Positions 13,674-18,256 of a DNA stretch of 18,256 nucleotides are shown here, in pieces. Every line of letters starts with the position of its first letter. The stretch's first letter is position 1. The stretch covers positions 1 through 18,256 of the forward strand of contig JAIWNU010000124.1 of NCBI GenBank assembly GCA_020216655.1. The letters are read 5' to 3'. The stretch is from Treponema sp. Lineage in GTDB: Bacteria > Spirochaetota > Spirochaetia > Treponematales > Breznakiellaceae. The notes below the pieces were generated by a model, which worked only from the letters and a program-made list of their open reading frames with translations, did not search any database and was not told the origin of the DNA. The position numbers and the translations under genes are program-made.

Positions 13674-14781
13674 GGGATTTTTTGGGTAGTCGTAACCAAA
13701 AACGACTGCCTTTCCCTTCTGTACTCTCTGCTCCCACAGAGCCACCCATTTTTTCTGCCAGCTCTTTGCAGATTATAAGGCCTAATCCGCTGCCTTTTTC
13801 CCCCTCCGTACCTCTTTCCGATTGTATCTTAGTAGTGAAGAGACATTGATGTTTTTCAAGGTTCATTCCAATCCCCGTATCAATGACGCTGATTTCAAGC
13901 AATGCTCCCTGATCTGTCCAATTTACCTGGATGGTACCACCTTTGGGAGTAAATTTGATACCGTTGGCAATAAAATTGCGGATAATCGTTTCGGTCATTT
14001 CTGGGTCTGCATATGCAAATGCATCCTCCATAGAGGGCATGTTTAAAGTTATATTTTTTTGCCGAGCTAATGTAGCCATCTGATCAAAAACATCCATAAT
14101 TAAATTGTGAACAGAAAAACTTACCGGTTTTACGATACTTTGTTTGGAAAGCCGAGCCCAAGAAAGTACATTTTCAAGAATAGCTTCTGTATTCAAAGCT
14201 GCTTTGTGCAATTCTTGAATATATTCTTGCAGTGTTTCTTTGGGGAATGCATCAAAATCTTTTAATATAACTTCGGTGAGGCCTAAAAAACCTGCAATGG
14301 GGTTCCTTAAATCATGACCTAGAATACTGAGGAGCCGAGTCTTCCAGTCGTTTATTGCTTCCAGCTCTTTATTCCGTTCCTCTAGTTCCCGACGGGCCTG
14401 CAATAGACTGATATGTAATTGTACTCGTGCGGCGATAACCGTACTTTCTACCGGTTTTTCAATATAATCAACAGCCCCAGCCTTAAACCCTTCGAGCATA
14501 GATTCGGCGCCTTTTTTTTCAGCGGTGATAAATATAATCGGTATAGGTGCAAGTTTTTCTATGCTTCGGATTCGCCGACAGGTTTCATAGCCATCTATGC
14601 CAGGCATGGAAACATCGAGCAAAATAAGGTCGGGAGGTTCTAAAACTGCGCTTTCGGTAGCTGCATAGCCGTTTTGGGCAAAACGTATGGCATAACCCTC
14701 TTTTTGCAGGAAGGTTCCAATAATTTTAAGAGTATCAGGATTGTCATCGACTATTAAAACCGAGTATTGATTGCCTGTCAT
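13669..14781 (-). CDS. Response regulator-histidine kinase hybrid (REC-HisKA-HATPase)
   Basis: A 370-residue cytoplasmic signalling protein. An N-terminal receiver domain (~6-125) has the acidic pair at 12-13, phospho-acceptor Asp56 in LILLDVSMPG, and Lys109 in IEKP. A short coiled coil (~126-150) leads to HisKA with LLSILGHDLRNPI (His156) and an ATPase domain with N-box RNFIANGIKFTP, the DTGIGM box and GSGLGL. All catalytic motifs look intact, so it can in principle both receive and emit phosphate. I chose the ATG at 14781; AAGGAG lies 13 bases upstream, an unusually long distance, and an ATT codon directly precedes the ATG. An upstream in-frame ATG at 14862 would overlap the preceding gene by 41 bases and add unlike sequence. 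It follows the REC-HD-GYP gene by 40 bases in the same operon. Confidence 0.9.
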   Translation of the reverse strand: MTGNQYSVLIVDDNPDTLKIIGTFLQKEGYAIRFAQNGYAATESAVLEPPDLILLDVSMPGIDGYETCRRIRSIEKLAPIPIIFITAEKKGAESMLEGFKAGAVDYIEKPVESTVIAARVQLHISLLQARRELEERNKELEAINDWKTRLLSILGHDLRNPIAGFLGLTEVILKDFDAFPKETLQEYIQELHKAALNTEAILENVLSWARLSKQSIVKPVSFSVHNLIMDVFDQMATLARQKNITLNMPSMEDAFAYADPEMTETIIRNFIANGIKFTPKGGTIQVNWTDQGALLEISVIDTGIGMNLEKHQCLFTTKIQSERGTEGEKGSGLGLIICKELAEKMGGSVGAESTEGKGSRFWLRLPKKSL

Positions 14782-14821
14782 AATTAAAGTACGGCTCCTT
14801 TTACAATCAGTATGCTCATTC

Positions 14822-15850
14822 CTATTCAATCGCTTCTTTATAGGTTTCCATAATAGTAGCAAATTCCCCTTTGACCCTTATAAATATTCGAACCAGATCC
14901 GGATTAAAGTGAGTTTCAGCATTTTCTATAATAATTTTTTCGGCATGTTCGGCTGAATAGGGTGGTTTATAAATCCGACGAGACCGAAGTGCGTCGTACA
15001 CGTCTGCCATGGCCACGATCTGAGCTTCGATCGGTATTTCATTGTTTTTTAACTGGTGAGGATATCCGCTGCCATCCCATTTTTCATGATGATAAAGGAC
15101 AATATTTTTTGCTGTTTCGGGAATTGTCTCCTTATCCAAAATCCGGTGTCCTATAACTGGATGCTGTTGGATAATTTTAAATTCCTCTGGAGTCAGTTTG
15201 TCTGGTTTTCGTAGAATTGAATCGGGAACTCCTATTTTACCAATATCATGGAGGGATGAGTAACGGGCAATTTCACGTTTTTTTTGTTCAGGAATATCAA
15301 GGTAAAATGCCAGCTGCTTTGAAAACTCCTTAACCCGGCGGATATGGAGTCCCGTTTCATCATCCCGGTAATAATTTGCGTTCTCCAGAACTTCCACTAA
15401 TGTCATGGTGATGGTCTCTATTTCCAAAACCTGTTCTTTAACTTTTTCTTCTAGATTATCTCGATATTCCTTGAGTTCGAGCTGGCTAAAAACGCGGGCT
15501 GCTACTTCCCGCGGATTAAAGGGCTTAGATATGTAGTCTGCCCCGCCAGAATCAAAGCCCTTTATTTTTGAATCCGTATCGTCTAGTGCGCTGATGAAAA
15601 TAATAGGAATATTTTCTGTTGCCGGTAGACTTCGTAATTTAAGGGCGAGCTCATAACCATCCACGTTCGGCATCATGACGTCTAAAAGAAACAAATCGGG
15701 GATACGGTACTCAAGAGATTCCAATGCCTGTGCTGCGCTGCTTGCAAAACCTACATCGAGCCCTTTTTGCTGCAACATGCTGCCGAGGATGCGCAGGTTG
15801 ACCGGTTCGTCATCAACGATCAAAATTTTAGGCGGATTGCTTTTACTCAT
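14822..15850 (-). CDS. REC-HD-GYP protein, predicted cyclic-di-GMP phosphodiesterase
   Basis: A 342-residue cytoplasmic response regulator. The receiver domain (~8-125) has the acidic pair in VDDEP, phospho-acceptor Asp57 in FLLDVMMPN, and Lys109 in SKPF. A coiled coil links it to an HD-GYP domain (~150-335) with GLHIRRV, SSLHDIGKIGVPDSIL (His201-Asp202), HPVIGHRIL, HHEKWDGSGYP (254-264, the diagnostic HD-GYP motif), MADVYDAL and HFNPDLV. Enzymes with this full set hydrolyse cyclic-di-GMP (family knowledge), so phosphorylation by the upstream kinase probably tunes cyclic-di-GMP level. The ATG at 15850 has no ribosome site at normal distance; GAGGAGG serves a three-codon leader ORF that overlaps it as ATGA. 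It is the middle gene of a three-gene operon. Confidence 0.94.
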   Translation of the reverse strand: MSKSNPPKILIVDDEPVNLRILGSMLQQKGLDVGFASSAAQALESLEYRIPDLFLLDVMMPNVDGYELALKLRSLPATENIPIIFISALDDTDSKIKGFDSGGADYISKPFNPREVAARVFSQLELKEYRDNLEEKVKEQVLEIETITMTLVEVLENANYYRDDETGLHIRRVKEFSKQLAFYLDIPEQKKREIARYSSLHDIGKIGVPDSILRKPDKLTPEEFKIIQQHPVIGHRILDKETIPETAKNIVLYHHEKWDGSGYPHQLKNNEIPIEAQIVAMADVYDALRSRRIYKPPYSAEHAEKIIIENAETHFNPDLVRIFIRVKGEFATIMETYKEAIE

Positions 15851-15858
15851 TTAGACAT
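15847..15858 (-). promoter_or_regulatory. Three-codon leader ORF coupled to the REC-HD-GYP start
   Basis: A strong GAGGAGG (15873-15867) lies eight bases before an ATG at 15858 that encodes only Met-Ser-Lys before TGA (15849-15847). The TGA overlaps the REC-HD-GYP ATG at 15850 (ATGA). From GAGGAGG to the real ATG is 16 bases, too far for normal initiation. The two starts form an 8-base near-repeat, ATGTCTAA/ATGAGTAA. Confidence 0.5.
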
Positions 15859-15876
15859 TATTTTGACCTCCTCAGA

Positions 15877-18081
15877 CTAACACCCTCGGTTTATAGCAAT
15901 CATCTGTTCAAATTGTGCCAGCAGTGTATTGATAGCAGAAATATCCAGGTTATCCGCAGCTTCACTGAGAGCTTTTCCGTATGAGCAGAGTGATTCTATA
16001 TGCAAATTATTTCCGGTGTTAAAGATATCCTTGCCAAATTTGGCTATTTCTGTTATGGAAAGGGTAATCTTGAGTATTTTAAACTTTTTTTCATAGGTTT
16101 CTTTTAATGTTGCACGTATAGAAGGGTCTATCGATTTCCACCAGTCTTTTTCATTGGTCTCTTCTGAAATTTCTTTACTATTTTTATCGTCAATACAGTT
16201 TATTTTTTCATGTGGCAGAAAGCGAGCGAGCAGACTAATAAAGTCTGTTCGTTTAAATGGTTTTTTAAGAATGCCTGCTACCTCTGATAGATTCTGATAA
16301 TCTTCCAGCGGTGTCGAAGCTGATGCTATAATTATAGGGATTGAACTTAGCTTTTTAGATTCCTTTATTCGTTTAATGAGCTCAGTGCCTGACATTTTAG
16401 GCATCATAATATCGGTAACTACCACATCAACTTTTTCATGCTCTAATATTTTTAAAGCATCTTCTCCATTATCAGCGGTAAGTATATGTACCTGCTCTTT
16501 TCCAAGGAATTCTCTGAGAATGGTTCGGTTATAAAGTTCGTCTTCTACGATGAGTACAGTACCTCCAGTGAGGTGAAAAATATAATTCATTCTCTCTGAA
16601 ACTGTTCCTTCATCTTCGCAAACGACATTTTGTTGGGAGTTTTTGGGTATCGTAAGAGGCAATTCCAGAGTGAATGTAGAGCCCTGCATTTCCTCGCTTT
16701 GTACCACAATTGTGCCGCCCATAAGGCGGGCGAGCTGCAGAGAAATACTGAGTCCTAACCCGGTTCCTCCATAATTTCGGGTAGTTTTCCCATCAACTTG
16801 TCTGAACGCATCAAAGATAAGGCTCTGATGCGCCTTAGATATTCCAATACCTGAGTCTATGACGGAAAAAAGCAATAATGGTTGTTTATCATTTTTCTCG
16901 TTACGCAGGTTAACTGAAAGTTTAACAAAACCATGGTTTGTAAATTTTATTGCATTCCCAAGCAGGTTTATCAGAATTTGACGCAGTCTGGTTTCATCGG
17001 CCATGATAAGATTTGGAACACTAGCGCCAATTTGTTTGGAAAAATCCAGCCCCTTTTTTTTGGCCATTTCACTGAAAATGAACTCAAGGCTGGTAATAAA
17101 AGAGGGGAGATCAATCTCCGCAGGCTTAATGGTCATCCTGCCTGCTTCTATTTTTGAAAGATCAAGTATGTCATTGATAAGATCTAAAAGAGCTTTCCCG
17201 CTTGTTTGAATGCCCTTTAGGTAGGATTTATACCGCGGATCCTCTATTCCGTCAGATAAAAGTTCGCTGAAACCAAGTATGGCGGTCATGGGTGTACGGA
17301 TTTCGTGACTCATATTTGCTAAAAATTCGCTTTTTACCCGTTCTGCCTGCTGGGCCCGCGCAGCTTCTTGTTCAAGTTTTTTGGAATAGCGGAGGATAGT
17401 AGATATTTTATTGCGGATCATAAAAAATGAGACAATATAAAAGATCACTGAAATAAATATACCGGTAATAGCTGCCAAATTTACGCGTTTTAATGCTCTG
17501 TTAATCTGGGCCGATCGTTCATTCCTCATTTTTTCAATCATTGCTAGCTTGTTTTCATGTATACTATCTATCTGATCGATAAGTTTATTAATTTCGTTGT
17601 CTGAAATAGTATCGTATCTTTGGTATGTATTGTTTGAATGAGGCAAAACCGGTATGGTCATTACCAGGGAGTCTAGAGTTTCAAGATTTTTTGTAATTTC
17701 TTGAACAATATTTAACAAAACATCTTTTATCTCTTTTGAGATATTTATAGATATATTTTGATTTAATACATATTTGACATTATTCACAAGTTGAATCGCT
17801 TCATTGTAACTGGTCCTGTAGTTTTCCAAATCCTGGGTGCTTTGAGTTCTGACAAAACGGCGTGCCATACTTGCTGTATGAACAGCTTGTATAAGTGTGG
17901 TATCAATAGATAGAACGGATTCGTATAGCACGGTGTTTTTGCGTTCTATTTGTACCATTTCCCAGTTTTCAATGATCAAAAAACCGACCGAGGTTATAAG
18001 TAGGAAAAAGACCGCGATTATGATGATGTATTCTAGGGGAATACTGCTTATTTTACTTCGGATGCTTTCTGAAGATTTCAT
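15877..18081 (-). CDS. Membrane hybrid sensor histidine kinase (HisKA-HATPase-REC)
   Basis: A 734-residue inner-membrane hybrid kinase. Membrane helices at ~18-37 and ~201-222 flank an extracytoplasmic helical sensor of about 160 residues, CHASE3-like in size and helical composition. After a coiled-coil linker come HisKA (FLANMSHEIRTPMTAILGF, His259), the ATPase domain (N-box INLLGNAIKFTN with Asn376, DSGIGI, GGTGLGLSI), and a receiver domain (~507-625) with Glu-Asp acidic residues, Asp557 in VVTDIMMP, and KKPF. The C-terminal ~90 residues (~645-730, ending DNLDISAINTLLAQFEQMI) resemble a helical Hpt-like tail but lack the HxxKG phosphorylation motif. The ATG at 18081 has only AGAAG upstream and a TTGATC at leaderless -35 distance. 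It is the first gene of the operon with the REC-HD-GYP and REC-kinase genes; the gap to the next gene's start is 26 bases. Confidence 0.92.
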   Translation of the reverse strand: MKSSESIRSKISSIPLEYIIIIAVFFLLITSVGFLIIENWEMVQIERKNTVLYESVLSIDTTLIQAVHTASMARRFVRTQSTQDLENYRTSYNEAIQLVNNVKYVLNQNISINISKEIKDVLLNIVQEITKNLETLDSLVMTIPVLPHSNNTYQRYDTISDNEINKLIDQIDSIHENKLAMIEKMRNERSAQINRALKRVNLAAITGIFISVIFYIVSFFMIRNKISTILRYSKKLEQEAARAQQAERVKSEFLANMSHEIRTPMTAILGFSELLSDGIEDPRYKSYLKGIQTSGKALLDLINDILDLSKIEAGRMTIKPAEIDLPSFITSLEFIFSEMAKKKGLDFSKQIGASVPNLIMADETRLRQILINLLGNAIKFTNHGFVKLSVNLRNEKNDKQPLLLFSVIDSGIGISKAHQSLIFDAFRQVDGKTTRNYGGTGLGLSISLQLARLMGGTIVVQSEEMQGSTFTLELPLTIPKNSQQNVVCEDEGTVSERMNYIFHLTGGTVLIVEDELYNRTILREFLGKEQVHILTADNGEDALKILEHEKVDVVVTDIMMPKMSGTELIKRIKESKKLSSIPIIIASASTPLEDYQNLSEVAGILKKPFKRTDFISLLARFLPHEKINCIDDKNSKEISEETNEKDWWKSIDPSIRATLKETYEKKFKILKITLSITEIAKFGKDIFNTGNNLHIESLCSYGKALSEAADNLDISAINTLLAQFEQMIAINRGC

Positions 18082-18087
18082 ACTTCT

Positions 18088-18116
18088 ATTTTTATAATAA
18101 GTAATGAAGGGATCAA
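18088..18116 (-). promoter_or_regulatory. Weak candidate promoter with leaderless geometry for the hybrid kinase operon
   Basis: TTGATC (18116-18111), a 17-base spacer and AAAAAT (18093-18088) end six bases before the ATG at 18081. An overlapping TATAAA three bases upstream looks like a better -10 box but leaves only a 14-base spacer. The call rests mainly on geometry shared with four other genes. Confidence 0.3.
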
Positions 18117-18163
18117 AAACAAGAAGAATAGGATATCGAGATAAAAATCATTATATTATAGTT

Positions 18164-18256
18164 ATGCTTACAAAAATAGTAATCTTTATTGCTATAACTG
18201 TTATGGTACTTGGAACTTTGTTCCTGGGCCTTAGAAAGGAGACGAACGTCATGATT
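18164..18256 (+). CDS. Partial reading frame at right edge, N-terminal membrane segment
   Basis: From an ATG at 18164 an open frame runs to the window edge (31 codons). It encodes one hydrophobic helix (IVIFIAITVMVLGTLFLGL) followed by basic and polar residues. A second in-frame ATG at 18251 has an excellent AAAGGAG eight bases upstream, while the first has none. Either the gene starts at 18164 as a membrane-anchored protein, or it starts at 18251 and the upstream frame is leader sequence. It is divergent from the hybrid kinase gene across 82 bases. Too little is visible to name a family. Confidence 0.35.
   Translation, partial: MLTKIVIFIAITVMVLGTLFLGLRKETNVMI

Noticed and set aside
14782..14862. 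Longer REC-kinase start at 14862
   Set aside because: The extra 27 residues overlap the upstream gene in another frame and do not look like receiver-domain sequence.
1..18256. CRISPR array, insertion sequence, tRNA or rRNA
   Set aside because: No regularly spaced repeats, transposase motifs, terminal inverted repeats, or recognisable tRNA/rRNA sequence were found when reading both strands.

Overview
This 18.3 kb window is ordinary bacterial chromosome, gene-dense on both strands, with no mobile element, CRISPR array, rRNA or tRNA that I can see and no gene-free stretch longer than about 300 bases. The mix of a chemoreceptor, several large two-component proteins, a MinD/FlhG-like ATPase, a short group-2 sigma factor and the general protein flavour suggests a motile spirochaete of the Treponema group. 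That assignment is an inference; no taxon-defining marker is present.

Left part (1-4342). A secreted glycoside hydrolase family 3 gene, cut by the window edge, overlaps the stop of trxB by four bases; both lie on the minus strand. Divergent from them is a methyl-accepting chemotaxis protein, ended by a clear hairpin terminator. It converges on a two-gene minus-strand operon: an unrecognised ~170-residue protein followed by a small DUF3185-like membrane protein.

Centre (4343-11641). A sigma-70-family gene without region 1.1 lies behind a near-perfect -24/-12 (sigma-54) promoter, an arrangement resembling the RpoN-RpoS cascade of Borrelia. It is followed by a divergent polysaccharide deacetylase and tsaD (tRNA t6A synthesis). 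tsaD overlaps tail-to-tail with a MinD/FlhG-like ATPase gene. Then come rpmB with its own promoter and terminator, a PhnP-like metallo-hydrolase on the minus strand, and, divergent from that, a hypothetical gene in operon with a soluble histidine kinase that has a four-cysteine N-terminal module. The kinase gene overlaps uvrB tail-to-tail.

Right part (11613-18256). On the minus strand, a membrane hybrid histidine kinase, a REC-HD-GYP protein (predicted cyclic-di-GMP phosphodiesterase) and a REC-histidine kinase form a compact signalling operon, with uvrB downstream. A small plus-strand reading frame starts at the right edge.

Two expression patterns stand out. First, five genes without a convincing Shine-Dalgarno sequence (5388+, 8506-, 9806-, 13610-, 18081-) have a TTG-type -35 box, a 17-bp spacer and a -10-like box whose end is 6 or 7 bases before the start codon, as expected for leaderless mRNAs. 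Second, two signalling genes (mcp at 1522 and REC-HD-GYP at 15850) are preceded by a purine-rich ribosome site feeding a tiny ORF whose TGA overlaps the real ATG (ATGA), suggesting translation by reinitiation.
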